From the NCBI RefSeq assembly GCF_014695915.1, contig NZ_JACJPF010000034.1, forward strand, positions 1 through 64,000: a DNA stretch of 64,000 bases. Direction: 5' to 3'. The translations under genes and the position numbers were made by a program. Below the pieces are notes generated by a model. The model saw only the letters and a program-made list of their open reading frames with translations. It was not told the origin of the DNA and did not search any database. Within the stretch, counting starts at the first letter, position 1. Each line of letters begins with the position of its first letter. Of the stretch, positions 16,799 to 26,405 are shown one piece after another. Source of the stretch: Trichocoleus sp. FACHB-40 (GTDB lineage Bacteria; Cyanobacteriota; Cyanobacteriia; Cyanobacteriales; FACHB-T130).

Positions 16799-17360
16799 AC
16801 CTCTGCACAACCACCTTAGTCCCTACTGGCGCCCAGCTGTATAACCTTCTAGCTGCTCCTACCGGAAGATTGACGCAGCCGTGGCTGACAGGTCTGCCAA
16901 AACGATTGTGCCAGTAGGCTCCATGAATCGCATAGCCTCCAGAGTAGTACATTGCATGAGGTACATTGGGAACGTTGTAGTCTCTGCCGCGCATCCGAGT
17001 TGAGCGATACTTTCTTTGAATAGCGAAAGTTCCGAGGCGAGTGGGGGTTGAACGCTTACCGCTGGAGATGCGGTAGGAATAAACTCTTTTCTTTCCTTCC
17101 CAAGCAACCAATCTTTGACTTGATAAATCAACTTGTATCCAGCGTCGTCCTCTTGCAGCTTTTTTGACTCGAACTTTTTTCCTCGACCTAGTAATTTTGT
17201 TGAACTGTAGTGATGGCGCACCAACCTGCGTTGATCTTGATGATTTGGAGGCCGCCTCAGTTGGTGTTATCCAAAAACACGAAGCTGTAAACAACAGTGC
17301 CACAACTGTCCAGAAAGTTCCACGCCGACGTAACCAAGAAAAACGAATTAAGTTTTCCAC
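16797..17360 (-). CDS. L,D-transpeptidase (YkuD), copy 1
   Basis: A 187-residue exported enzyme. Residues 14-37 form a signal peptide ending in TEAAS. The YkuD catalytic domain starts near residue 73 (RRWIQVDLSSQRLVAWEG) and has the active-site pattern H146 ... S159-H160-G161-C162-x-N. Such enzymes cross-link peptidoglycan through a cysteine or attach proteins to it. It is the downstream member of a tandem pair with the gene at 17450-18034; the catalytic domains are strongly similar. The heptamer repeat abuts its stop codon. Confidence 0.9.
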   Translation of the reverse strand: MENLIRFSWLRRRGTFWTVVALLFTASCFWITPTEAASKSSRSTQVGAPSLQFNKITRSRKKVRVKKAARGRRWIQVDLSSQRLVAWEGKKRVYSYRISSGKRSTPTRLGTFAIQRKYRSTRMRGRDYNVPNVPHAMYYSGGYAIHGAYWHNRFGRPVSHGCVNLPVGAARRLYSWAPVGTKVVVQR

Positions 17361-17423
17361 GATTCACCCCTCACATCATTGTTACTTTTGTTTACTTGGA
17401 ATTAGAGTTTTGATTTGGGAATT

Positions 17424-17446
17424 TCCCCCTTCCCCAATCCCCAATC
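17424..17446. repeat. Short CCCCAAT repeat between the transpeptidase genes
   Basis: Two to three copies of the ccccaat heptamer (ttccccaatccccaatc) lie just after the stop codon of the upstream transpeptidase gene. Confidence 0.6.
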
Positions 17447-17449
17447 TCT

Positions 17450-18034
17450 TCATTTATGAACAACCACTGGCGTTCCCACTGAAGCCCAGTTATATAGCCA
17501 TTTAGAATGATTCACTGCCAGATTTATGCAACCGTGGCTGACTGGAGTGCCAAAGCGACGATGCCAGTAAGCACCGTGAATTGCATAACCTCCGTAGTAG
17601 TACATCGTATAGGGAACGTTAGGAACATCGTAACCTTCGCCGCGCATCCGGTTATAGCGGTGCTTAGATTTTATGGCAAAAGTACCGATGCGGGTGGGAG
17701 TGGAACGCTTGCCAGTGGATACAACGATCGCATACACAGGTTTTGAGCCTTCCCAAGCAATCAGGCGTTGCTTTGTCAGATCGATCTGAATCCAGCGTTG
17801 ATCCGATTGTTGCAACTCCTGCATTTTGCTGGAGATTATCGCGCCTTGTGGCTGTGTCAAAGCTGGTTTTACCCAGGCACTCATCGCCGTAAGCGTCAGC
17901 ACTGCACTAGCAAATAAAGCCACTGGGCGACTTTTTAAGGCAGGACAAATGATGCTTTTCATGGCTCTTCGGCTGATTTGGTGTGTCAGAACAGAGAAAT
18001 TCAACGAAAAACTCTTTCTAACTAATGGCATCAA
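17450..18034 (-). CDS. L,D-transpeptidase (YkuD), copy 2
   Basis: A 194-residue paralogue of the downstream transpeptidase. The hydrophobic export segment spans about residues 36-58 ([16 protein letters not shown]). The catalytic pattern is H153 ... SHGC with the nucleophile at C169, followed by INLA. A second ATG at 17962 (residue 25) directly before the signal peptide is a credible alternative start. Tandem duplication is indicated by the adjacent position and by the near-identical blocks RWIQ(V/I)DL and GKRSTPTR(L/I)GTFAI. The role is in the cell envelope. Confidence 0.9.
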   Translation of the reverse strand: MMPLVRKSFSLNFSVLTHQISRRAMKSIICPALKSRPVALFASAVLTLTAMSAWVKPALTQPQGAIISSKMQELQQSDQRWIQIDLTKQRLIAWEGSKPVYAIVVSTGKRSTPTRIGTFAIKSKHRYNRMRGEGYDVPNVPYTMYYYGGYAIHGAYWHRRFGTPVSHGCINLAVNHSKWLYNWASVGTPVVVHK

Positions 18035-18066
18035 TGGATATCGGATTTTATTAGCTTAATCCTAAA

Positions 18067-18732
18067 TCAGCCTGTCTGGTAATTTACTAAGTTTTGCATC
18101 AGAGTTTGGGCGCGTTGGGCGATGAGCGCATATTGCTCAGATTCAGAATGTATGGTATTCCCCTTTTCGGGGAATAAACTGCCGGAAACTCCGACTGCGA
18201 TCGCTCCCGCTAGTAGAAATTCTTTGGCATTTTCCAGGGTTACGCCGCCTGTGGGAATTAAGGGAATGTGTCCCAATGGCCCTTGTAAACTTTTTATATA
18301 TCTCTGTCCGCCTACAGCGCCGACGGGAAACACTTTCACGCAGCTGGCACCTGTAGCCCAAGCGGTGACAATTTCCGTGGGGGAAAGCGCCCCAGGCACC
18401 ATCGGTACGCCGCTATCATTTGCTGCTTTAATCAGGGTGGGGTCAACGTGAGGAGTGAAGACGAACTGGGTGCCAGATGCGATCGCGCTCTTTAGCTGTT
18501 CTAGATTCAATATCGTTCCTGTGCCAATTGTGCAATTTGGTAATTCGGAACGCAAATGGGCAATTAACTCTGCTGCTTTGTCGCTATTCCAAGTAATTTC
18601 AATTAGGTGCATCCCTCCCGATGCCACAGCTAGAGCCATTTGGCGACCAAGTTCCATCTGTGGCGCTCTTATGACTGCGATCGCTCGGTGTTTTTCCACC
18701 AGCTTTAACCACGACTGATTATACATCCTCAC
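18067..18732 (-). CDS. eda: KDPG/KHG aldolase
   Basis: A 221-residue class I aldolase of the Entner-Doudoroff pathway, which cleaves 2-keto-3-deoxy-6-phosphogluconate to pyruvate and glyceraldehyde 3-phosphate; some members also act on 2-keto-4-hydroxyglutarate. The Schiff-base lysine is K133 in CVKVFP, and the catalytic glutamate is E45 in LIEITW. TGTI and PTGGV are the phosphate-side motifs. It is the usual length. An alternative start two codons in (MYNQSW) is equally good. No dehydratase gene is adjacent. Confidence 0.88.
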   Translation of the reverse strand: MRMYNQSWLKLVEKHRAIAVIRAPQMELGRQMALAVASGGMHLIEITWNSDKAAELIAHLRSELPNCTIGTGTILNLEQLKSAIASGTQFVFTPHVDPTLIKAANDSGVPMVPGALSPTEIVTAWATGASCVKVFPVGAVGGQRYIKSLQGPLGHIPLIPTGGVTLENAKEFLLAGAIAVGVSGSLFPEKGNTIHSESEQYALIAQRAQTLMQNLVNYQTG

Positions 18733-19079
18733 TATCTACCGTCCGGCAGATTTATTTTTTAACCTTTTCTTATATACTTATAATCCTTATTTTTGTCAAA
18801 AATATTAATTTTTATATATATATAAATAAGCATTTATATATATTAGCTGGCTCGGCTCAATTAATATACTTAATATTACTTAAAACTGCTGCTTGTTATA
18901 GACGCAAAATTAAACCTCAATATTCAAAATTCCGCACATCTAAGCTTTAGTATCAACTGTTTTACACCTTTAGATGAGCTTGATTATCTTAGGGAATTCA
19001 GTCGCTGGGGAGAGGAAGCAAATTCGAGATATTTGTAAAGTAAATAACATAGAGATGTAACAACTTAAGGGAAAGTAGC
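18733..19079. other. AT-rich divergent intergenic region
   Basis: These 347 bases lie between the divergent aldolase and PRC-barrel genes. The left half is extremely AT-rich, with an alternating tatatatata run near 18815-18842. I find no gene or stable RNA. The promoters of both genes are presumably here. Confidence 0.5.
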
Positions 19080-19952
19080 ATGGCTCTTTTAAAAATAGAA
19101 GATTTTGATCCAAACTACCGCGACACTTTTGGTGGCAATGACCTTCAAGGGATGAGTGTCTATACTGAAGGATCTAATGAAGAAAAATTTGGCAACGTTA
19201 CCGACGTTTTAGTTGACGAAGAAGGTCACTTACGGTATCTAGTGGTTGACTTAGGATTTTGGATTTTTGGCAAAAAAGTTTTGCTACCAATTGGTCGCTC
19301 TAGAATTGATTATAATAGCGATCGCGTATACGTTAGCGGCATGACTAGAGAGCAAGCAGAAGCTCTACCCGAATATAGCGATCGCATGACAACTGATTAT
19401 GATTATGAAGAACAGGTAAGAGGAGTTTATCGCGCTCCAACTACGGGTGCATCTGTTAGCCCGGTAGCTGATGCCACATATGACCGCAGCACCTATAACT
19501 ATCAGCAAGAACCCTCTTTGTACGAGATCAACGATCGCGATCATCAAACTCTCAAACTGTACCAAGAGCGACTTATTGCTAACAAAACTCGCGTAAAAAC
19601 AGGTGAGGTTACAGTTGGCAAGCACATTGAAACGGAAACAGCACGAGTTTCAGTGCCAATTGAAAAAGAGAGAGTTGTAATTGAGCGAGTTACCCCAGCA
19701 GATGCAGGTCAAGCAGTTGCTCCGGGAACTGTTAGTTTCCAAGAAGGCGAAGTAGCACGCATGGAAATCTACGAAGAAACTCCTGACATTCACAAAGAAG
19801 CTTTTGTACGTGAAGAAGTGCGAGTCAGCAAAGTAGTAGACCGCGAAACAGTGGATGCTGAAGAAACCATCCGTCGCGAAGAGTTAGATGTTAACACCAC
19901 CGATCAAACGTTTGTAGATCGCTCTACCAACTTACCCACCGACCGAATTTAA
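19080..19952 (+). CDS. PRC-barrel plus DUF2382 stress protein
   Basis: A 290-residue soluble protein. Residues 20-95 form a PRC-barrel (GMSVYTEGSNEEKFGNVTDV, LRYLVVDLG). Residues 150-275 form a DUF2382 (YsnF-like) domain with the typical opening LYQERLIANKTRVKTGEV and repeated charged beta strands. Proteins of this design are linked to general and desiccation stress in cyanobacteria and other bacteria, but no biochemical activity is known to me. A purine-rich site precedes the ATG. A second DUF2382 protein lies 660 bases downstream. Confidence 0.88.
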   Translation: MALLKIEDFDPNYRDTFGGNDLQGMSVYTEGSNEEKFGNVTDVLVDEEGHLRYLVVDLGFWIFGKKVLLPIGRSRIDYNSDRVYVSGMTREQAEALPEYSDRMTTDYDYEEQVRGVYRAPTTGASVSPVADATYDRSTYNYQQEPSLYEINDRDHQTLKLYQERLIANKTRVKTGEVTVGKHIETETARVSVPIEKERVVIERVTPADAGQAVAPGTVSFQEGEVARMEIYEETPDIHKEAFVREEVRVSKVVDRETVDAEETIRREELDVNTTDQTFVDRSTNLPTDRI

Positions 19953-20258
19953 TTAGCCCTCGTGACTATACGGTTGTTGAGTTGATTTTGATAGACAAAT
20001 AACCGTGTAAGCGGGTGTATCCTATTTTTGGAAATATACCCCCACACCGTTAAGGGTGTGGCTACACAAACCAAGCCGTAGCGAGAACAGGCTAATAGAA
20101 AAAGCCCGCGCAGGTGGGCTTTGGTTGAGTAGCTGCGACTTTAGTCGTCTGGCGTTTATACAAAAGTGGGATATTCCCGTTTCTCAGTGCCTGTATGCTT
20201 ACCAGGTATCTGTAACACGGTAAATCCTTTCCAGTGAACCCCAATTTAGGCATCTTCT
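19953..20258. repeat. Intergenic region with dispersed repeat and terminator-like hairpin
   Basis: At 20099-20122 aaagccc pairs with gggcttt (aaagcccgcgcaggtgggct, then tt), a terminator-like hairpin that also opens a common dispersed repeat running on to gactttagtcgtctggcg at about 20150. A hairpin with ccccacaccgttaagggtgt lies at about 20040. No gene is visible. Confidence 0.55.
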
Positions 20259-20465
20259 ATGTTTCTCAAAGATAAAGAATCCGGCAGTTTGATTGAAATA
20301 ATCGATATTCAGCCTCTAATTAGCCCTACTTCAAGTGCTGTCTCTGGAAGAGACCAAGCAGGACAAGAGGAACAGGAACCGGCTACTTATCAAAAGGAAA
20401 AATTGGTTTTTCCTTCAGGCGAAAGCCTACCGATTTGTTGGATGGATGAGAATTACACCACCTAA
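20259..20465 (+). CDS. Small conserved cyanobacterial protein, 68 aa
   Basis: A 68-residue acidic protein. The opening MFLKDKESGSLIEIID and the block KLVFPSGESLPICW are typical of a small protein family conserved in cyanobacteria that has no established function. There is no signal or membrane segment. It lies between two DUF2382 genes on the same strand, which may hint at a stress link, but nothing more can be said. Confidence 0.75.
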   Translation: MFLKDKESGSLIEIIDIQPLISPTSSAVSGRDQAGQEEQEPATYQKEKLVFPSGESLPICWMDENYTT

Positions 20466-20614
20466 TTTTTAGGATAATCGCAGCATAAGGGGGTGTTTGT
20501 AAAGTAGATCATGGGCGAAGGTTGCCGAAATTAGCCAGCTTTACAAACACCCGTTAACCAACAGATAATAAATAGGTTTTTGCGTCAAAAAAAAATTTTA
20601 GTAAGCTCTATAAA

Positions 20615-21562
20615 ATGAACAACGAAACATTGCCAAAAAATCAGGGTTCAGAAGAAAACGATATTCGGATCAATGTCTTGTTGAGCAAGTTGAAGAATAA
20701 GCTAAAAAATTATACCGCCAAGGATCGGCAAGGTTTGCTGCTGGGTGAGGTGAAGGATGTAATTCTAGACCCAACTCGTCAGTTAAACTTAGTCATATTT
20801 CCGGCTAAAGCTGAGCCAGTCTCCAGTCTATTTTTAATTAGAAGCAAGCACATCCAGCAAGTAGACTCAGCAGATAAAACGCTCTATGTAGATGTCAGCC
20901 AATCGGAAATAGAGTATTCAGCAGATTATATAATACCAAATGGGGATGGGGAATTGGCAGAAATTCCACAAACGTCGGTAATGCCTACACGCTCATCAAC
21001 TGAAAGCTCTACTGCATCTGTCACCCCAACAGCAATACAATTAAATAATAACCAAAAGCAATCGGAGAAACTTATGTCAGATTCTAACACTTCAGATGCA
21101 GAAGTTGTAGAACAAGAAATCATTCGTTTGCTAGAAGAACGATTAGTCGTAGACAGTAGCAAACATAAAGTAGGCGAAGTTATTGTTCGCAAAGAAATCC
21201 AAACGCGGATGGTAGAGATTCCAGTTCGACGGGAGATTTTGATTGTTGAACAAGTCAGCCCAGAACATAAGCAATTAGCAGAAATTGATTTAGGACAAGA
21301 AGATATCTCTGGAGTTGAGCTGACTGAAACTATACGTTTAAACAATGGAGCTGCAAGCCCAAACAGTCAGCCAACAGTAAGGGGCGAGTTTGATTCGCCA
21401 AAAACAGCTAGTAGAATTTTAGATGCGATCGCACATCAGCGGCCTCACGGTTGCGCGAAAGTGCGAGTGGAAATCATTCTTGAAGATGCAAAACATCAAC
21501 AAACTTACCAGGAATGGTTCGACCGCTGCACAATTAAGCCGCAGGGAAACTCTGGAAAATAA
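20615..21562 (+). CDS. PRC-barrel-like plus DUF2382 protein
   Basis: A 315-residue protein. The first ~100 residues resemble a diverged PRC-barrel (GLLLGEVKDVILDPTRQLNLVIF). A Ser/Thr-rich linker follows. A short DUF2382 domain is seen at about 165-225 (IIRLLEERLVVDSSKHKVGE). The C-terminal ~55 residues (AHQRPHGCAKVRVEIILED) form an additional small domain that I cannot name. It is a paralogue in design of the protein at 19080 and likely belongs to the same stress-response group. Confidence 0.8.
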   Translation: MNNETLPKNQGSEENDIRINVLLSKLKNKLKNYTAKDRQGLLLGEVKDVILDPTRQLNLVIFPAKAEPVSSLFLIRSKHIQQVDSADKTLYVDVSQSEIEYSADYIIPNGDGELAEIPQTSVMPTRSSTESSTASVTPTAIQLNNNQKQSEKLMSDSNTSDAEVVEQEIIRLLEERLVVDSSKHKVGEVIVRKEIQTRMVEIPVRREILIVEQVSPEHKQLAEIDLGQEDISGVELTETIRLNNGAASPNSQPTVRGEFDSPKTASRILDAIAHQRPHGCAKVRVEIILEDAKHQQTYQEWFDRCTIKPQGNSGK

Positions 21563-21586
21563 TATCATCAAGGCACCTCGTTACCT

Positions 21587-21611
21587 CATTCCCAGCATCT
21601 GACTGGGAATG
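21587..21611 (+). repeat. Hairpin with cattcccag/ctgggaatg arms
   Basis: A 9-bp perfect stem with a 7-base loop lies 25 bases after the DUF2382 stop codon. There is no T-run. Related cgttcccag/ctgggaacg palindromes occur near 50808-50832, so this is probably a dispersed element. Confidence 0.5.
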
Positions 21612-21786
21612 AGAAGTACTAAGGTTACATATCGTGTTTGTAGAATAGGTAAAAAAGCCTATTCTTTTTGTATAGCCAGCTAAAAGCCGCTATATACAAC
21701 AACCATTGCATTTTTCAGCCTACCTTGGGGTGTATAATTTACAATTCCCGCCGTATAGTAGGGATAGCCCAATTCTGTAGCTATGT

Positions 21787-23805
21787 ATGAGCTACTGCAT
21801 CAACCCCTTCTGCCCCAAGCCAAACGATCCCGCCAATGCCAACAACCGTATATGTCGCAACTGTGGCTCAGAGTTGTTGCTCCAAGGGCGCTATCAGGTG
21901 ATGCGCCTGCTGAGTGACAACAGCGGATTTGGCAATATATATGAAGCTTATGAGGGAGCAGCTCCCCAAATCCTGAAGATACTAAAACAAGAACATAACA
22001 AAAACCCCAAAATTGTTGAGCTATTCCAGCAAGAAGCAGATGTATTGAGCCAGCTAAATCATCCAGGTATTCCCAAAATGGAACCTGATGGTTATTTTCA
22101 GTTTTATCCCAGAAACTGCAAAGAGCCAGTGCATTGCATCATCATGGAGAAAATTGACGGACTTAACTTAAAGCAGTGGATGAAACAGCAGGGCGATTGC
22201 CCGATAAGTCAGCAGCTTGCTCTTAACTGGTTAAAACAACTGGCACAAATTTTACATATAGTACATCAAAAAAACTACTTTCACCGCGATATTAAACCAG
22301 CCAATATTATGATGCGTTCCACAGGGCATCTAGTATTAATAGACTTTGGCACTGCTAGAGAAATGACATATACCTATCTTGCAGAAGTCGGCGGTGCAGG
22401 TAGAGTCACTAAGATTAGTTCCGCTGGTTACACGCCACCAGAGCAAGAAAAAGGTCATGCAGTACCGCAATCAGATTTCTATGCTTTGGGGCGTACTTTT
22501 GTTTATTTACTGACAGGAAAGCAAGCAACAGATCATGCTATTTACGAACCCCTAACCGATCAATTCCACTGGCGACGTCATGCGCCTGATATTTCACCTC
22601 AGCTTGCAGATTTAATTGATAAACTGATGGCGCGTACAGCAGCGGCGCGTCACAAGAATACTCAGGAAATTTTAGATGATATAGATAAGATTTCGCGGCA
22701 ATTGTCTGGAAATAAACTATATGCCAACCATCTTATGGGTATAGGTGCGGTTAGTTCTAGATTTCTATCTTGGAAGTCGCCCAACTCGCCAACTAAAATT
22801 GGTCAAACTGATAAAAATAAATGGCTAGTTGGGGGCGCGATCGCGATCGCTATCGGATTAGGCGCATATGGAATTTCGCAATACAACCCAGCATCACCCA
22901 AAACAATCCCCTATGAAAATCTTTCTGTAGCCAGAACCTTTTCCGGGCATACCAGCCATGTTAATTCCCTCAACATTAGCCCTGACGGGGAAATTTTAGC
23001 AAGTGGCAGCGCTGATAAAACTATCAAAATTTGGGATAGATATACTGGGAAAATAATCCGCACCATCAACGGGCATGATAGCTATATTAATTCTATTGCC
23101 ATTCACCCAGATGGGAAAACCTTAGCGAGTGGCAGTGCTGATAAAACTGTAAAAATTTGGAATATATCCGCAAGCAAAGAAATCCGCCGACTAGAGGGAC
23201 ATTCCGCCCCAGTTAATTCCGTTGCTATTAGCAGCGATTGGCAAACTTTAGTCAGTGGTAGCGCTGATAAAACTATCAAAATTTGGAATATATCTACAGG
23301 AGAAAATATTCGTACCCTCACCGGAAATTCTCAGCCTATTAATTCTGTTGCCCTTAGCCCAGATGGTCAAATATTAGCCAGTGGCAACGCGGACAAAACT
23401 ATCAAAATTTGGGATATGTCCACAGGCAAAAATATCCATACTCTCACCGGGCATTCTCAACCTATTAATTCTGTTGCCATCAGTTCAGATGGACAAATAT
23501 TAGCAAGTGGTAGTGCGGATAAAACTATCAAAATTTGGGATATGTCCACAGGCAAAAATCTTCGCACCCTTAGCGGACATTCTAGCTATATTAATGCCAT
23601 TGTTATTAGCCCAGATGGACAGACATTAGTTAGTGGCAGTGTGGACAAAACTATCAAAATTTGGAATATTCCCACTGGGGAACTAATTCGCAACCTCACC
23701 GGGCATTCCGGTTGGGTTAAGTCGATTGCGATTAGCGCCGATGGACAAATAATTGCTAGTGGCAGCTTTGACAAAACTATAAAAATTTGGCAGGTGCCAA
23801 GATGA
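21787..23805 (+). CDS. Ser/Thr protein kinase with seven WD40 repeats
   Basis: A 672-residue membrane-anchored kinase. A small zinc ribbon opens it (C4, C9, C23, C26). The kinase domain spans about 33-310, with HRD at 166-168 and DFG at 186-188, both intact, and the APE-like PPEQ. A single transmembrane helix lies at about 349-365 (WLVGGAIAIAIGLGAYGIS). After it, seven WD40 repeats (about 380-672) form a propeller, each ending in DKT(I/V)KIW. The repeats at 23300-23560 are nearly identical at DNA level, a sign of recent duplication or conversion. This is the usual cyanobacterial eukaryote-like kinase; its substrates are unknown. Confidence 0.93.
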   Translation: MSYCINPFCPKPNDPANANNRICRNCGSELLLQGRYQVMRLLSDNSGFGNIYEAYEGAAPQILKILKQEHNKNPKIVELFQQEADVLSQLNHPGIPKMEPDGYFQFYPRNCKEPVHCIIMEKIDGLNLKQWMKQQGDCPISQQLALNWLKQLAQILHIVHQKNYFHRDIKPANIMMRSTGHLVLIDFGTAREMTYTYLAEVGGAGRVTKISSAGYTPPEQEKGHAVPQSDFYALGRTFVYLLTGKQATDHAIYEPLTDQFHWRRHAPDISPQLADLIDKLMARTAAARHKNTQEILDDIDKISRQLSGNKLYANHLMGIGAVSSRFLSWKSPNSPTKIGQTDKNKWLVGGAIAIAIGLGAYGISQYNPASPKTIPYENLSVARTFSGHTSHVNSLNISPDGEILASGSADKTIKIWDRYTGKIIRTINGHDSYINSIAIHPDGKTLASGSADKTVKIWNISASKEIRRLEGHSAPVNSVAISSDWQTLVSGSADKTIKIWNISTGENIRTLTGNSQPINSVALSPDGQILASGNADKTIKIWDMSTGKNIHTLTGHSQPINSVAISSDGQILASGSADKTIKIWDMSTGKNLRTLSGHSSYINAIVISPDGQTLVSGSVDKTIKIWNIPTGELIRNLTGHSGWVKSIAISADGQIIASGSFDKTIKIWQVPR

Positions 23806-24028
23806 ATGCGTATGCGTTCTGATGGTATTTTTTAACCTACCATTGGATAGATGCAAAGTAAATTATTGCCTAAAAATAGGGACAAAGGGCTCAAAAAATA
23901 AACTGACCACGTAAAAGGTTGGTCATTGTTATGACAAGTTGGGTAATAGAAATACTGACCACAGAGAGAGTGTAGATTATTGATTTTCTATTAGAATTAA
24001 CACGGTTTGTTGTATATGTGAACAAGTA

Positions 24029-25063
24029 ATGAATCTAGGAGAATCAGTATCAACAGCGTGGGATAAGATTCAGGGAATGATCGAGGGTGCGATCATCCTG
24101 CTGCCAAACTTGGTATTAGCACTAATCGTATTTGCACTATTTTGGTTCGGCGCGATCGCGATCAGATCGCTGGTTAAACGCCTCACCCGCAGGTATCGCC
24201 ATGCTCGGAATTTGGGGCTGGTACTTGGGCGGTTGTCGCAAGGGTTAACCATATTAATAGGTTTATTTGTCGCCTTATCTATTGTCATTCCGACATTCAA
24301 GGCAGGGGATTTGGTGCAATTGTTGGGGATTAGTGGGGTAGCAATTGGTTTTGCATTCCGCGATATTCTCCAGAATTTCCTAGCTGGTATTCTGATTCTG
24401 TTGACTGAGCCTTTCCAGATCGATGACCAAATTGTTTTCAAAGACTTTGAGGGAACAGTTGAAAATATTCAGACACGCGCCACAACAATCAGAACTTACG
24501 ATGGTCGCCGGATTGTGATTCCTAATTCTGAACTGTTCACAAATTCGGTGACAGTTAATACTGCCTTCGAGAACCGCCGACTACAGTACGATATCGGCAT
24601 TGGTTACGGCGACGACATTGACCGGGCGAAACAACTGATTCTGGAAGCGATCGCTAGCGTCGATGATGTTTTGCAAGATCCAGCTCCCGACGCCCTTGTA
24701 GTGGATCTTGCTGACAGTACCGTAAACATCCGCGCCCGTTGGTGGGTAAAGCCGCCGCGACGTGCAGATATTCTTGATAAGCAGGACAAGGTTCTCACTG
24801 CTATTAAAAATAAGCTCACTGCCAACGGCATTGATATGCCCTTCCCGACGCAGCAAATCCTTTTCCACGACCAAACCGAAGAGACAGATGGCGATCGCGC
24901 ACGTCAGCGTGAAGGATGGCCTGCTGGGAATCAAGAAGTGCCAAAACCGCGCAGCATCGGCGGTTCGCTCAGGAAGCTAGCTGAAATGCGTGTCCAAAGA
25001 GACGGTAATGGTAGCCATAGAGACGAGAACCCCGATCGCCCTCATACTGCCGACGATAATTGA
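24029..25063 (+). CDS. Small-conductance mechanosensitive channel (MscS family)
   Basis: A 344-residue channel with three N-terminal transmembrane segments (about 22-45, 70-95 and 95-125). The pore-lining helix and following loop are conserved (GVAIGFAFRDILQNFLAG), and the beta domain carries the family motif (RRIVIPNSELFTNSV). The last ~60 residues are a charged tail. It relieves osmotic stress by opening under membrane tension. Only a few bases separate it from the next gene, and the third gene overlaps the second, so the three probably form an operon. Confidence 0.9.
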   Translation: MNLGESVSTAWDKIQGMIEGAIILLPNLVLALIVFALFWFGAIAIRSLVKRLTRRYRHARNLGLVLGRLSQGLTILIGLFVALSIVIPTFKAGDLVQLLGISGVAIGFAFRDILQNFLAGILILLTEPFQIDDQIVFKDFEGTVENIQTRATTIRTYDGRRIVIPNSELFTNSVTVNTAFENRRLQYDIGIGYGDDIDRAKQLILEAIASVDDVLQDPAPDALVVDLADSTVNIRARWWVKPPRRADILDKQDKVLTAIKNKLTANGIDMPFPTQQILFHDQTEETDGDRARQREGWPAGNQEVPKPRSIGGSLRKLAEMRVQRDGNGSHRDENPDRPHTADDN

Positions 25064-25076
25064 TGAAAAATAATTG

Positions 25077-26405
25077 ATGAAAAACATCAAGCTGGGGAAA
25101 CTGTGGGACTCGCTCCACTCTAGCTACTGGTTTGTGCCAACCCTGATGGCGCTCATGGCGATCGCGTTGGCATTCGGAATGTTAAGCCTTGATCGAGCAG
25201 CCAAATCTGGCCCCATAGAGTCGTTGGGCTGGATCTACACCGGCGGGCCAGATGGGGCGAGAACGCTGCTTTCATCTGTTGCTGGTTCGATGATTACCGT
25301 TGCTGGTACTGCCTTCTCGATTACAATTGTTGCCCTCACTCTCGCTTCCTCACAATTCGGGCCGCGACTGATGCGGAACTTCATGCAGGATACGGGCAAT
25401 CAAGTCGTCCTGGGCACGTTTATCGGTACATTCATCTACTGCTTGCTGGTACTGCGAACCGTCCGGGGAGATGACTACAACGTATTTGTGCCGCAAATCT
25501 CCGTCACGATCGGCATGGTGCTAGCGCTCGCCAGTATTGGCGTCCTGATCTACTTTATCCATCATGTCTCAACCTCGATGCAGGCATCCCATATCATCAG
25601 AGATGTTGGCAGAGAGTTGGACAATGCCATCGATCGCTTGTTTCCGCAGAAGATCGGGCAGGGTAAATCAGTCCCAAAGCAGCGGTCGGTGGCGGAAATC
25701 CCCTCCGATTTTGAGAAGGAAGCGACTCCTATCTTGGCGAAAGAAAGCGGTTATCTTCAAGCAATTGATGAGGAGCGGTTGATGAAGATCGCCACCTCAA
25801 AAGACCTCCTCCTGTGTCTAAAATATCGCCCCGGCAAGTTTGTTGTGGAAGGAAGCGAAATGGTGATGATTTGGCCTGGAGAACGGGTGAATAAAAAACT
25901 CACCCACCACCTGAACCAAGCATTTATTTTTGGCGAGCAACGCACTGAACAACAGGATGTAGAATTCCCCATCAATCAGTTAGTTGAAATTGCCGCTCGT
26001 GCTATTTCTCCTGGCATCAACGATCCGTTCACGGCGATCCAGTGTATTAACCAGCTAACGGCTGCACTTTGCCGTCTGGCGGAGAGAGATTTTCCCTCGC
26101 CCTACCGCTACGACAACGACAACAACCTGCGAGCGATCGCTAATCCGGTGACGTTTGCAGAATTACTTGACGCTGCCTTTAACCAGATTCGACAGTACAG
26201 CAAACCCGATGTAGCGGTGGTAATTCGATTGCTGGAAGCGATCGCTCTCATCGCATCGCGCACCCAACACAAAAAAGACCGCGCCGCACTACTACGTCAT
26301 GCCCAAATGATCCAACGCGGTAGTCAGGAGAATATACCCGAAGAGTTAGACCGAAAAGATGTTGAGGAGCGATACTTGGCAGTAGTTAGGGCGCTAGAGG
26401 AGTGA
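25077..26405 (+). CDS. DUF2254 membrane protein
   Basis: A 442-residue protein of the DUF2254 family. Four hydrophobic segments occupy the first ~165 residues, with the family block TLLSSVAGSMITVAGTAFSI and FGPRL. A large soluble C-terminal domain includes ARAISPGINDPFTA. No function is established for the family; the position between a mechanosensitive channel and a cation channel suggests a role in ion homeostasis or envelope stress. The ATG at 25077 is preferred to a TTG one codon earlier. Its stop codon overlaps the start of the next gene. Confidence 0.88.
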   Translation: MKNIKLGKLWDSLHSSYWFVPTLMALMAIALAFGMLSLDRAAKSGPIESLGWIYTGGPDGARTLLSSVAGSMITVAGTAFSITIVALTLASSQFGPRLMRNFMQDTGNQVVLGTFIGTFIYCLLVLRTVRGDDYNVFVPQISVTIGMVLALASIGVLIYFIHHVSTSMQASHIIRDVGRELDNAIDRLFPQKIGQGKSVPKQRSVAEIPSDFEKEATPILAKESGYLQAIDEERLMKIATSKDLLLCLKYRPGKFVVEGSEMVMIWPGERVNKKLTHHLNQAFIFGEQRTEQQDVEFPINQLVEIAARAISPGINDPFTAIQCINQLTAALCRLAERDFPSPYRYDNDNNLRAIANPVTFAELLDAAFNQIRQYSKPDVAVVIRLLEAIALIASRTQHKKDRAALLRHAQMIQRGSQENIPEELDRKDVEERYLAVVRALEE

